A DNA stretch of 64,000 bases from Streptomyces sp. NBC_00286 (GTDB taxonomy: Bacteria > Actinomycetota > Actinomycetes > Streptomycetales > Streptomycetaceae), in NCBI RefSeq assembly GCF_036173125.1, contig NZ_CP108054.1, positions 3,286,001 through 3,350,000 of the forward strand, in the 5' to 3' direction. The notes under the pieces were generated by a model. It made no database searches, was not told where the DNA came from, and was given only the letters and a program-made list of their open reading frames with translations. Shown here in pieces: positions 35,975-43,510 of the stretch (the stretch's first letter is position 1; each line of letters begins with the position of its first letter). The translations under genes and the position numbers were made by a program.

Positions 35975-36655
35975 TCAGCCCCGGACTCGGAGGCGGTCGG
36001 TGCTGTCCTCGCTGGGCTGGACGACGACGATGCCCTGTCCGGAGAAGGCCATCTGGAACGCCTCTCCGCTGCCCCGCCCGATCAGCGACCCCGCCTTGAA
36101 GGTTCGCTTGCCCTTCACCTTGAGGTTCGGGGACCAGGCGACGAGCGCGTCCGGGTCGACGTACGTCTCGTCCTCCCCGCCGCCGCAGTCGACGACGATG
36201 GGCTTGCCCCGGGAGGTCAGCGCGACCCAGCCCTGCCCGGAGATCTTGGTGTTCCACAGGCCCTGTCCGGCGAATTTCGCCAGTCCCTTGACGCGTTCGA
36301 CACCCCACTGGAGGTGTGCGTCGAAGGCGAGCAGGTTGGTGGCGTTGACGGAGATTCCGTCGCCGTTGAGGTTGATGACGACGACGTCCGCTCCGTAGTC
36401 GGCCAGATAGAGCAGTCCGTCTCCGGAGCACTTCATCAGGGGTGCGCCCTCACCGGTGGCCCAGTCGCGTGCGATCTGGCGCACGGCCGGCGGATTGGGC
36501 TCGTACTGGACGAAGCCTTCGTAGGCGACCATCGACCCCACGCGCGCGAGGAGGTCGCTTCCGCTCTGCATGGCGACCTTGAGCATGTGGTTGCCGTGGT
36601 TCTCCATGCGTGCGGCAACGGGTGCCGGGGCGAAGCCCGCGAGCTGCTGGTTCAT
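35975..36655 (-). CDS. AIM24-family protein (second gene of TerD-AIM24 operon)
   Basis: 226 residues, with the same fold and block order as the neighbours (LLARVGSMVAYEGFV, GEAFQMAFSGQGIVVVQPSE). It is shorter than the third protein and lacks the Gln-rich tail. GAGGGAG precedes the ATG. The gene ends 16 bases before the next start and begins 13 bases after the TerD-AIM24 stop, so a single transcript is likely. Confidence 0.9.
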   Translation of the reverse strand: MNQQLAGFAPAPVAARMENHGNHMLKVAMQSGSDLLARVGSMVAYEGFVQYEPNPPAVRQIARDWATGEGAPLMKCSGDGLLYLADYGADVVVINLNGDGISVNATNLLAFDAHLQWGVERVKGLAKFAGQGLWNTKISGQGWVALTSRGKPIVVDCGGGEDETYVDPDALVAWSPNLKVKGKRTFKAGSLIGRGSGEAFQMAFSGQGIVVVQPSEDSTDRLRVRG

Positions 36656-36668
36656 GTGACGGGCTCCC

Positions 36669-38396
36669 TCAGACCTCGTACGGCTGGACGACGATGAAAT
36701 TGCCGGGCGCGCCGCGGAACTGCAGGTTCACGCTCTCCCCGCTGTCGCCCGGGTAGGCGTTGCGGCGCATCCGCACCTGGCTGGAGACGACCACCTGGGA
36801 CGCAGCGGACCAGGCGACTACGGCGTTGCAGTCGGCGAACGTCGTCGGCGTGACCGGCAGCACCACGGGCGCCCCCTGAGTCTTGACGATGATCGTTCCG
36901 GTCCCCTGGAACTGCATCGTGAACAGCGCGCCTCCGGGGATGCCGTGTCCTTCGATGCGGCGGACCTCGTACTGGAGTGTCTCGTCGAACGCGAGAACGT
37001 TCTCCGCGGAGACGCAGATGGCGTCCCCTTGCAGCTCGATGGGGTGCAGCATGGCCGACTTCTCGGCGAGGAACACCTGGCCCTTGCCCGAACAGCGCAT
37101 CAGCTGCATCTCCTGGCCGGTCGCGTTGCCCACGATCCGGCCGGAGAATCCCGCGCTCTTGTAGCTGAAGTCGACCTTGCCCTGGTAGAGCACCATGCTG
37201 CCCTGTCGGGCGAGCACGGGCTGGTCACCGCCCATGCCGAGGTCGACACGGACCATCTTCTTGTTCTGCTGGGTCCAGCGCTGGCCGGTGGGCGCCTCCT
37301 TGTACGGCTGAAGCGCCGCGGCGACACCGGCACCGCCCTGGGGAGCGCCCTGCGGCACCGCGTACCCGGCAGGCGCGCCCGGAGCACCCGGCGCACCGGG
37401 CTGTCCCGGGACCTGGCCGAACGGCGGCTGCTGGCCGTACCCCGGAGGCGGGGTCGGCTGACCGTAGCCGGGCGGCGGAGCCGGGGCCTGCGGTGCTTGA
37501 GGTGCTTGAGGTGCTTGAGGCTGTCCGTAGCCGGGCGGCAGAGGCGCGCTCGGGGCCGGCGGCTGCCCGTAAGGCGCGGGAGCGGGCGCCGGGGGCGGCG
37601 CCGGCTGCCCGTAAGGCGCGGGAGCGGCGCCGGGCGGGGTCATGGGCGCGGCGATGGTCGGCGCGGCGTGCACCGGCGGCGTGGGCTCCGGAGGTGCGGG
37701 GGCCTGCGGCGGGGGCGGCGCGAAGCCCTGGGCGGGCTGCGGCGCGGGAGCCGGGGCCGGCGTGGCAGGGCCCGACGGGGCGCCGAACGCGGGCGGCGCG
37801 GTGGCCTGGGCGGGCGGCGCGAAGGACGGTGCGGCGGCCTGCGGCTGCGGTGCGGCGGTCGGCTCCTCCTCGGCGACCTCGCCGCCGAAGTTCTTCAGCA
37901 GCGCGTCGAGTCCGCCGTCGAAGCCCTGCCCGACCGCCGCGAACCGCCATACGTCCTTGAGGTAGAAGTCGCCCAGCATCACAGCTCGTTCGGTGGAGAA
38001 CTCGCCGCCGTCGAAGGAGTACCGGGCCACCTCCTCGCCGCCCGCGACGATTCGGAGATATCCGGGGGCGATCTGCGACAACTGCCCGGCGCCGTCGAGC
38101 GTCGCCGTGAACGACAGCCTCTGGATCTGCGGCGGGATCTTGTCGAGCGTGACACGGAAGGACTCCGTGTCCCCCGCCTGCGCTCCCAGGAGCTGAATGG
38201 ACTCTTCAGGAGTCTTCGGCTGGTTGAAGAAGACGAAGTACCTGTCGTCCGAAAGCCGTTCATCGGCGTCCAGACCGAAGCAGCTGATGTCGAAGGTCAG
38301 TCCGGGGCCGGTGATCTGCACGCCTACGTACAGATCGGTGCCCGCGGTGAGGTCACTGATCTTGGCCTTGTGGCCGCGTTGGAATTCCCTGGCCAT
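36669..38396 (-). CDS. TerD-domain and AIM24-domain fusion protein
   Basis: 575 residues. Residues 1-185 are a TerD (tellurium-resistance/stress) beta-sandwich, seen in LTFDISCFGLDADERLSDDRYFVFFNQ. The calcium-binding part is divergent here (GAQAGDTESFRV rather than the usual DN...DDE). A Pro/Ala/Gln linker of about 190 residues follows, with direct repeats and three back-to-back 9-base units near 37493. Residues about 380-575 are an AIM24 domain. GGGGGA precedes the start. It is the first gene of a three-gene operon in which all proteins contain AIM24. Confidence 0.92.
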   Translation of the reverse strand: MAREFQRGHKAKISDLTAGTDLYVGVQITGPGLTFDISCFGLDADERLSDDRYFVFFNQPKTPEESIQLLGAQAGDTESFRVTLDKIPPQIQRLSFTATLDGAGQLSQIAPGYLRIVAGGEEVARYSFDGGEFSTERAVMLGDFYLKDVWRFAAVGQGFDGGLDALLKNFGGEVAEEEPTAAPQPQAAAPSFAPPAQATAPPAFGAPSGPATPAPAPAPQPAQGFAPPPPQAPAPPEPTPPVHAAPTIAAPMTPPGAAPAPYGQPAPPPAPAPAPYGQPPAPSAPLPPGYGQPQAPQAPQAPQAPAPPPGYGQPTPPPGYGQQPPFGQVPGQPGAPGAPGAPAGYAVPQGAPQGGAGVAAALQPYKEAPTGQRWTQQNKKMVRVDLGMGGDQPVLARQGSMVLYQGKVDFSYKSAGFSGRIVGNATGQEMQLMRCSGKGQVFLAEKSAMLHPIELQGDAICVSAENVLAFDETLQYEVRRIEGHGIPGGALFTMQFQGTGTIIVKTQGAPVVLPVTPTTFADCNAVVAWSAASQVVVSSQVRMRRNAYPGDSGESVNLQFRGAPGNFIVVQPYEV

Positions 38397-38537
38397 GCGT
38401 AACGACCGTCCCCCATCCCGATGCGAGTGCGTCGCGCGTCAGGCTAACGGCAAAATCCGGCCGCGGACGAAGCCGGTACAGACCCGGTACACAATCCGTG
38501 CTTCCGGCCCGTACCAGCACAGTCGCGGCGCCGGGCC

Positions 38538-39131
38538 CTACTCCTCGCGCGCGGCGGGCAGATGCGGCAGCCGGTCGGCGGCGACCACCCCTTCGAGATA
38601 GCCGCGGGCCCGCTCGGTACGCGGATAGGCCTCGAGGAGTTGCCAGAAGCCTGGCCCGTGGCCGGGCACCAGCAGATGCGCGAGCTCGTGGACGAGGACG
38701 TAATCGACGACGTACTCGGGCATGCCCTGCAAGCGGTGCGAAAGGCGGATGCTGCCCTCTGCCGGGGTGCAGGAGCCCCAGCGGGTGTTCTGGTTGGTGA
38801 CCCAGCGGACCGAGGAGGGCCGGGCGAGGCCGTCGAAGTACAGGTCGGAGAGCCGGGCGGCACGCTCGGAGAGTTCGGTGTCGCCGAGCACCCGCTTGTT
38901 CTCCTGGGCGGCGAGCTTGTCGAGCATGACGCCCACCCAGCGCTGCTCCTCCGCCTCGGACATCCGGGCGGGGATCAGCACGACGGTACGATCGCCCTCG
39001 CGGTACGCGGAGACCGTTCTGCGTCGGCGAGTGCTCCGGCGGACCTCGATCGCGCTCGTCCCCGGGCCGCTCGGCGGCTCGCTCGTCGTGCTGCGCTGTG
39101 GTTTTCCGCGGTTCAGTGGGTCGGCGGACAC
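38538..39131 (-). CDS. YgjP-like (DUF45/SprT-related) metallopeptidase
   Basis: About 197 residues. The zinc site is HELAHLLVPGHGPGFW, with HExxH and the third His in GHGPGFW. The conserved NQNTRWGSC segment precedes it. The N-terminal 40 residues are Ser/Arg-rich. Function is unknown in this family, but the WGSC-HExxH form is shared with UvrD-associated peptidases. The GTG at 39131 is preferred; an ATG eight codons earlier is possible. Confidence 0.88.
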   Translation of the reverse strand: MSADPLNRGKPQRSTTSEPPSGPGTSAIEVRRSTRRRRTVSAYREGDRTVVLIPARMSEAEEQRWVGVMLDKLAAQENKRVLGDTELSERAARLSDLYFDGLARPSSVRWVTNQNTRWGSCTPAEGSIRLSHRLQGMPEYVVDYVLVHELAHLLVPGHGPGFWQLLEAYPRTERARGYLEGVVAADRLPHLPAAREE

Positions 39132-39259
39132 GCCCCGACGGTACCCGTTGCGCATGCTGGAAGTCCCGCCTCCGGGACGGTTCGATGCCGATCCGCGCCC
39201 TGCGCGCCCGGTTTGCCCCTACTCCGTACGCCTGATTTGTACGACGAATACCCCCAGCC

Positions 39260-39268
39260 TGTGGATAA
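39260..39268 (-). promoter_or_regulatory. Isolated DnaA-box-like nonamer
   Basis: The minus strand reads TTATCCACA, a perfect E. coli-type DnaA box; the preferred Streptomyces form is TTGTCCACA. It lies between the divergent YgjP-like peptidase and ThiF-like genes, about 100 bases before the latter start. A single box, so not an origin. Confidence 0.5.
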
Positions 39269-39368
39269 CTTTCCGCACCCGGCAGCCGATGCGTGCATGC
39301 TGGCAACCAATCGACCGGCGGAGCAGGACGAGCACCACCGGCACAACGGGGACGTACGGGGGTCTGTC

Positions 39369-40562
39369 ATGCATCCGATGGTGAAACCCGCGCTTCGGCG
39401 CGCCTGGCGCGATCTGAACACCGTGCAGTTCGGGATGGCACCGGCACACGCGATGGTGCTCGGCCCGATGGACACGGCGACGAGCAGCTTCCTGACCCTG
39501 CTCGACGGAACACGCGGACTTCCTCTCCTACGCGACGAAGGCAAGCGCATGGGTCTGCCCGACGGCCATGTCGACGGGCTCGTGGAGCAGCTGGCCCGGG
39601 CGGGACTGCTGGACGACGCGACGGGCGGCGGCCCGGACGCGGACGCCCTGCGCGAGAAGAAAGCGGCCTTGGACCGGCTGCGGGCCGACCTCGCCTCCCT
39701 GTCACTGGTCGCGCCCAGCCCGGGCGAGGGTATGCGCCGGCTGGCGGCCCGCAGTTCCCTACGCGTGCAGGTGTGGGGCGCGGGCCGGGTGGGTGTGACC
39801 CTGGCGTGCGCGCTGGCGGGCGCAGGCGTGGGCCATGTCGGCGTACGCGACGGCGGCTCTGTCGAGCCTTGGGACGTCGCACCGGGCGGTCTGCCCGTCG
39901 ACTCCATCGGAGAGCGCAGGGAAGACGCGGCACGCAGGGCCGTACGCCGGGCGACTCCGAGCCGCCCACCGCGGCGCGGCTGCGCACAGTCACCGCCCGA
40001 CGAACAGGAGCCGGGACTCTCCCTGGTGATCCTCGCGCCACGGGACGGCCTGGCCGTCCACGCCCCTGACCCGGCCATCGCCGAGCCGCTGATCGCATCT
40101 GGGACACCGCATCTGTACGCCGGGGTCGTGGAGGGCACAGGAGTCGTCGGCCCGCTGGTCCTGCCCGGCGACACGGCGTGCGCGGGCTGTCTGGACCGGG
40201 CCCGCACCGACCGCGACCCGAGCTGGCCGCGCCTGGTCGCACAGTGGCGCTCCGGGCAGACCCGTCAGGTACAGGCGTGCGATCTGACACTCTCGGCCAC
40301 GGTCGCCGGGCTGGCCGCGGGACACGCACTCGCTTTTCTGGACGGGGAATTGCCGTCCAGCGCGGATGCTCGCTGGGAGGCGTCGGTGCCCGGTTTCGAC
40401 TGGCAGACACGCCCCGTCTGGCCGCATCCGGCATGCCCCTGCGGGACTGCGGAGAAAGCTATGGGGGAGCAGACCTCGGAGGACGAGAGGCCGCACGAGA
40501 CAATGGCCGGGCAACAGCCGCAAGCGGCTCGGCTGTCCGGTACTTGGAGGGCGCATGTCTGA
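39369..40562 (+). CDS. ThiF/E1-like adenylyltransferase-fold protein
   Basis: 397 residues. A Rossmann segment LRVQVWGAGRVGVTLACALAGAG starts near residue 135, as in ThiF/MoeB/E1 enzymes. Four C-terminal cysteines (CAGC and CPC) could bind zinc. The usual Arg-finger and catalytic Cys are not evident. The N-terminal 130 residues resemble a leader or substrate-binding extension seen in TOMM-associated ThiF proteins. No obvious ubiquitin-like partner lies nearby. Its end overlaps the start of the ABC1 kinase gene by eight bases. Confidence 0.83.
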   Translation: MHPMVKPALRRAWRDLNTVQFGMAPAHAMVLGPMDTATSSFLTLLDGTRGLPLLRDEGKRMGLPDGHVDGLVEQLARAGLLDDATGGGPDADALREKKAALDRLRADLASLSLVAPSPGEGMRRLAARSSLRVQVWGAGRVGVTLACALAGAGVGHVGVRDGGSVEPWDVAPGGLPVDSIGERREDAARRAVRRATPSRPPRRGCAQSPPDEQEPGLSLVILAPRDGLAVHAPDPAIAEPLIASGTPHLYAGVVEGTGVVGPLVLPGDTACAGCLDRARTDRDPSWPRLVAQWRSGQTRQVQACDLTLSATVAGLAAGHALAFLDGELPSSADARWEASVPGFDWQTRPVWPHPACPCGTAEKAMGEQTSEDERPHETMAGQQPQAARLSGTWRAHV

Positions 40563-41949
40563 TCTTCCCCGGAAGGCGGTCACCCGGACCGCCAAGCTCG
40601 CCGCCCTACCGCTCGGCTTCGCCGGGCGGGCCACATGGGGCATCGGCAAACGGATCGGCGGGAAGTCGGCGGAGATCGTGGGCCGCGAGCTGCAACAGCG
40701 CACGGCGGAGCAGCTGTTCAAGGTGCTCGGCGAGCTCAAGGGCGGCGCGATGAAGTTCGGGCAGGCACTGTCCGTCTTCGAGTCGGCGCTGCCCGAGGAG
40801 GTCGCGGGTCCGTATCGCGCTGCACTCACAAAGCTCCAGGAGGCCGCGCCACCGATGCCGACCCGCACGGTGCACACCGTGCTCGAGGAACGGCTGGGAG
40901 AGAACTGGCGCGACCTGTTCGTGGAATTCGAGGACAAACCGTCCGCGGCGGCCTCCATCGGACAGGTGCACCGCGCGGTGTGGCACGACGGCCGTGAGGT
41001 CGCCGTCAAGGTGCAGTATCCGGGGGCGGGCGAAGCACTGCTCTCCGACCTGAACCAACTCAGCCGTTTCGCCAGGCTCCTGGGCCCGCTGATTCCGGGG
41101 ATGGACGTCAAACCGCTCATCGCGGAGCTGCGCGACCGGGTGTCCGAGGAACTCGACTACGGCCTGGAGGCCCAGGCCCAGCGGGCGCACGCGGAGGAGT
41201 TCGCGGACGACCCGGACGTACTGGTGCCGGCCGTGGTCCACCAGTGCGAGCAGGTGCTGGTCACCGAGTGGATCGACGGGATCCCCCTGTCGGAGGTGAT
41301 CACCGACGGTACGCAGGAGCAGCGGGACCGTGCAGGACAACTCCTCGCCCGCTTCCTCTTCTCCGGCCCGGCCCGCACTGGCCTGCTGCACGCCGACCCA
41401 CACCCCGGCAACTTCCGCCTGTTGCCCGACGAGTCCGGCGACCCCGACGGCAAGGACGGTATGGACGGCTGGCGTCTGGGCGTACTGGACTTCGGCACGG
41501 TGGACCGCCTCCCCGGCGGCCTGCCGGCGACCATCGGCGACTCACTGCGGATGACCCTCGACGGCGAGGCCGAAACGGTCTACGAGCTGCTCTGCGAGGA
41601 GGGCTTCGTCAAGGAGTCGATAGAGCTCGATCCGGACGCCGTCCTGGACTACCTGCTCCCCATCATCGAGCCGGCCAGGGTCGACGAGTTCACCTTCACC
41701 CGAGGCTGGATGCGCAGCCAGGCCGCCCGAATCGGCGACCCCCGCTCCCCCGCGTACCAGCTCGGCAAGCAGCTCAACCTCCCTCCGGCGTATCTGCTGA
41801 TACACCGTGTGACATTGAGCACTATCGGCGTGCTGTGCCAACTGGGCGCGACGGTACGGCTCCGAGAGGAACTCGAGGAGTGGCTGCCGGGCTTCGTGCC
41901 GGAGGACGCAGCAGCCCTGGAGGAGGGGGAGTCGGCGGCCGAGGCGTGA
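40555..41949 (+). CDS. ABC1/ADCK/UbiB-family atypical kinase
   Basis: 464 residues. The family KxGQ motif is AMKFGQALS near residue 68, followed by the Ala-rich loop SAAASIGQVHRA and the VAVKVQYPG Lys strand. LLHADPHPGNFR is the catalytic-loop equivalent and LDFGTVDRL the metal-binding Asp. Such proteins act in quinone or membrane lipid metabolism. GGAGG precedes the ATG. In M. tuberculosis the matching gene Rv3197 adjoins whiB7, as here. Confidence 0.93.
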   Translation: MSDLPRKAVTRTAKLAALPLGFAGRATWGIGKRIGGKSAEIVGRELQQRTAEQLFKVLGELKGGAMKFGQALSVFESALPEEVAGPYRAALTKLQEAAPPMPTRTVHTVLEERLGENWRDLFVEFEDKPSAAASIGQVHRAVWHDGREVAVKVQYPGAGEALLSDLNQLSRFARLLGPLIPGMDVKPLIAELRDRVSEELDYGLEAQAQRAHAEEFADDPDVLVPAVVHQCEQVLVTEWIDGIPLSEVITDGTQEQRDRAGQLLARFLFSGPARTGLLHADPHPGNFRLLPDESGDPDGKDGMDGWRLGVLDFGTVDRLPGGLPATIGDSLRMTLDGEAETVYELLCEEGFVKESIELDPDAVLDYLLPIIEPARVDEFTFTRGWMRSQAARIGDPRSPAYQLGKQLNLPPAYLLIHRVTLSTIGVLCQLGATVRLREELEEWLPGFVPEDAAALEEGESAAEA

Positions 41950-42056
41950 GGGTCGGACGTCGGGTGGGGGCTGTTGCGTGTAGGTGCGTGGGGCCGGGGA
42001 TTGACGGGGGTGGGGAGGGGGCGGGGGGGGAGGGGCCCCCAGGGAAGCACAAAACA

Positions 42057-42092
42057 TCGCGGGGGCCGGTCCGAACGGACCGGCCCCCGCGA
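42057..42092. terminator. Bidirectional terminator between ABC1 kinase and wblC operon
   Basis: A perfect 17-base inverted repeat, TCGCGGGGGCCGGTCCG and its complement, with AA in the loop. It lies between the convergent kinase (stop 41949) and the arginine-rich protein gene (stop 42168). Confidence 0.92.
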
Positions 42093-42167
42093 TCAGCGGT
42101 TGACCTCTACTGCCATTGCCGACGCCGAAGCCGTTGCGGCTGCTTCGGCTGTCGCGTCAACGCAGCC

Positions 42168-42491
42168 TTACTGCATGACCGCCATGGCCAGGGCGCGGCG
42201 AGCGCGCAGCGACGCGCGCTCGGCGCGGCGCTGCATCCGGCGGGCCGTCGCCAGGCGGATCGCCCGGCGCTCGGCCTCGGCCGTGCGCTGCCGCTCGTGC
42301 ATATGCGCACGAGCCAGGGCTTCTTGGATGAGTTGCATCTCTCGGGTCCTGTTCTGACGCGAGTCGTTCGCGCCGGTGGTGGTGAAGTCTGGAATCGCGG
42401 AGCCGGCGGGCTCGCTGTTGGACGGCTTCATCGGGGCCTGATCCTTGGGGTCGTGCGTCAGGGGGCGATCGATCGTTCCTGTGGTGGTCAT
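42168..42491 (-). CDS. Arg-rich small protein translationally coupled to wblC
   Basis: 107 residues. The first 50 are hydrophilic and Pro/Thr-rich. The second half is a highly basic helix-forming region (ERQRTAEAERRAIRLATARR and onwards) with few acidic residues. The ATG overlaps the wblC stop (ATGA), so it is made only with WblC. I recognise no family. Binding to nucleic acid or RNA polymerase is plausible from charge alone. A strong terminator follows. Confidence 0.78.
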   Translation of the reverse strand: MTTTGTIDRPLTHDPKDQAPMKPSNSEPAGSAIPDFTTTGANDSRQNRTREMQLIQEALARAHMHERQRTAEAERRAIRLATARRMQRRAERASLRARRALAMAVMQ

Positions 42492-42856
42492 GCCGCGACC
42501 GGGTTCTTGCGCGGGCGGCCACGCGGCCGCTTCCGGGCGACAACGACACCCTGGACGAAGAGCTCGCCACCCCAGACGCCCCAGGGCTCACGCCGCTCCT
42601 TGGCGCCGGCGAGGCAGGCCTCGATCAGCGGGCAGGTGCGGCAGAGGGACTTGGCGTACTCGACATCTGCCGGAGACTCGGCGAAGAAGACCTCCGGGTC
42701 GTTGGAGCGGCAGGGGACGGGTACGCCGAGGTTCTCGATGGCGTCGTCGAGCGCGGTGAGCGCAGTGAGCGGAGTCAAGGTGGAGTCCTCCGTGGGGCCG
42801 GGCGGGGGGATCGTTTCGGAAGGCGGTACGGACGGGGCGTGCGCTTCGAGTTGCAC
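42488..42856 (-). CDS. wblC: WhiB-like iron-sulfur regulator WblC (WhiB7)
   Basis: 122 residues. Four cysteines (CRSND; LCRTC; EAC) ligate a [4Fe-4S] cluster, followed by the turn GVWGG and the C-terminal AT-hook RGRPRK. This combination defines WhiB7/WblC, which works with the primary sigma factor to switch on antibiotic-resistance genes. The GTG at 42856 has GAGGAAG upstream. The gene has a long leader (see 42974-43495). It is cotranscribed with the Arg-rich protein. Confidence 0.95.
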   Translation of the reverse strand: MQLEAHAPSVPPSETIPPPGPTEDSTLTPLTALTALDDAIENLGVPVPCRSNDPEVFFAESPADVEYAKSLCRTCPLIEACLAGAKERREPWGVWGGELFVQGVVVARKRPRGRPRKNPVAA

Positions 42857-42973
42857 GGTTCGTCTTCCTCGTCTGGTCGTGCCGGCCGGGTTGGCCGGTT
42901 GGCGGCTGGTACCGGGTTCTTTTCTTGTCCCGAGGCTCCTTCGCTCTGTCGTCCCTGGTCGGGGACAAACAGA

Positions 42974-43008
42974 AGGGCCGCGGATCCCGGGTGGGGTTCC
43001 GCGGCCCT
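42974..43008 (-). terminator. Attenuator terminator in the wblC leader
   Basis: The minus strand reads a stem with 11-base arms (AGGGCCGCGGA and complement) followed by TTCTGTTTGT, a T-rich tail rare in Streptomyces. It lies 118 bases before the wblC start and 24 bases after the uORF stop, so it can stop wblC transcription when translation of the uORF is normal. Confidence 0.88.
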
Positions 43009-43018
43009 GAAGGCGCCG

Positions 43019-43037
43019 GCCTGATCGCCGATCAGGC
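43019..43037 (-). promoter_or_regulatory. Small hairpin overlapping the uORF stop codon
   Basis: GCCTGATC-GCC-GATCAGGC, perfect 8-base arms. The uORF stop (43032-43034) lies within the right arm, so a terminating ribosome would cover the hairpin. It could be part of an alternative fold with the terminator. Confidence 0.65.
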
Positions 43038-43346
43038 TGGATCACTCCAGGGTTCAGGCCCACGGAAGGCCCACATCGTGTGGTGCGTCTGCTTGGCGGC
43101 TCCGGCACCGGCGGCCGCAAAGGCATAGGCCTGCGCCTGCGCCTCTACTGCTTCCAGTGCCTTCATCGGTCGCTCATTGCCCTCACGGACGGGAAGACCC
43201 GCGAGAGACACGGCGGACGCCGACCGGACGGCAGGAATGCCGGACAGACCGGTGCCCAGGTTCGAGACGTCGAGCAGGCACGTGGAGGCGACCGAGCGAT
43301 CGGTCATTTTGACGGTGCTGATGGAGCTGGTGCTGATGCTGATCAC
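43032..43346 (-). CDS. Leader peptide (uORF) of wblC, about 104 codons
   Basis: The GTG at 43346 has GGAGG eight bases upstream, a strong ribosome site. Translation runs 104 residues, Ser/Thr/Ile-rich at the start, Ala-rich in the middle, and ends within the hairpin next to the terminator. The last codons encode Thr-His-His-Thr-Met-Trp and Pro-Trp. The role is inferred to be ribosome sensing: stalled translation would change leader folding and let RNA polymerase pass into wblC. uORF-based attenuation of whiB7/wblC is reported. Confidence 0.72.
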   Translation of the reverse strand: MISISTSSISTVKMTDRSVASTCLLDVSNLGTGLSGIPAVRSASAVSLAGLPVREGNERPMKALEAVEAQAQAYAFAAAGAGAAKQTHHTMWAFRGPEPWSDPA

Positions 43347-43410
43347 TGGATTCGCCTCCTCTCGGCGTCTCAGGGGACCGGGGTGAGCCGGTCCGACGGT
43401 TATTAAGTAC

Positions 43411-43453
43411 AGCACGGAACCAGGGCCTTGGAGAAGGCCGCCGCTTCCGTGCT
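43411..43453 (-). promoter_or_regulatory. 5'-end stem-loop of the wblC leader
   Basis: AGCACGGAA and TTCCGTGCT form the outer arms, with an inner stem GGCCTT/AAGGCC. It starts at about the expected transcription start for the promoter at 43460-43495, so it is probably the first structure in the transcript. Confidence 0.55.
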
Positions 43454-43459
43454 TAAGAA

Positions 43460-43495
43460 CCTATGGGGATTCCTGGGGCATGCGCAAACTATTTT
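43460..43495 (-). promoter_or_regulatory. Probable wblC promoter with AT-rich WblC site
   Basis: On the minus strand AAAAT (43495-43491) lies two bases ahead of TTTGCG (43488-43483), matching the known WhiB7/WblC arrangement of an A/T run adjoining the -35. A CATAGG -10-like hexamer is at 43465-43460. Autoactivation by WblC is known in the genus; here it is inferred from the motif. The site lies immediately downstream of the uvrD2 stop. Confidence 0.6.
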
Positions 43496-43510
43496 CTCGA
43501 CGAGTTTGCG

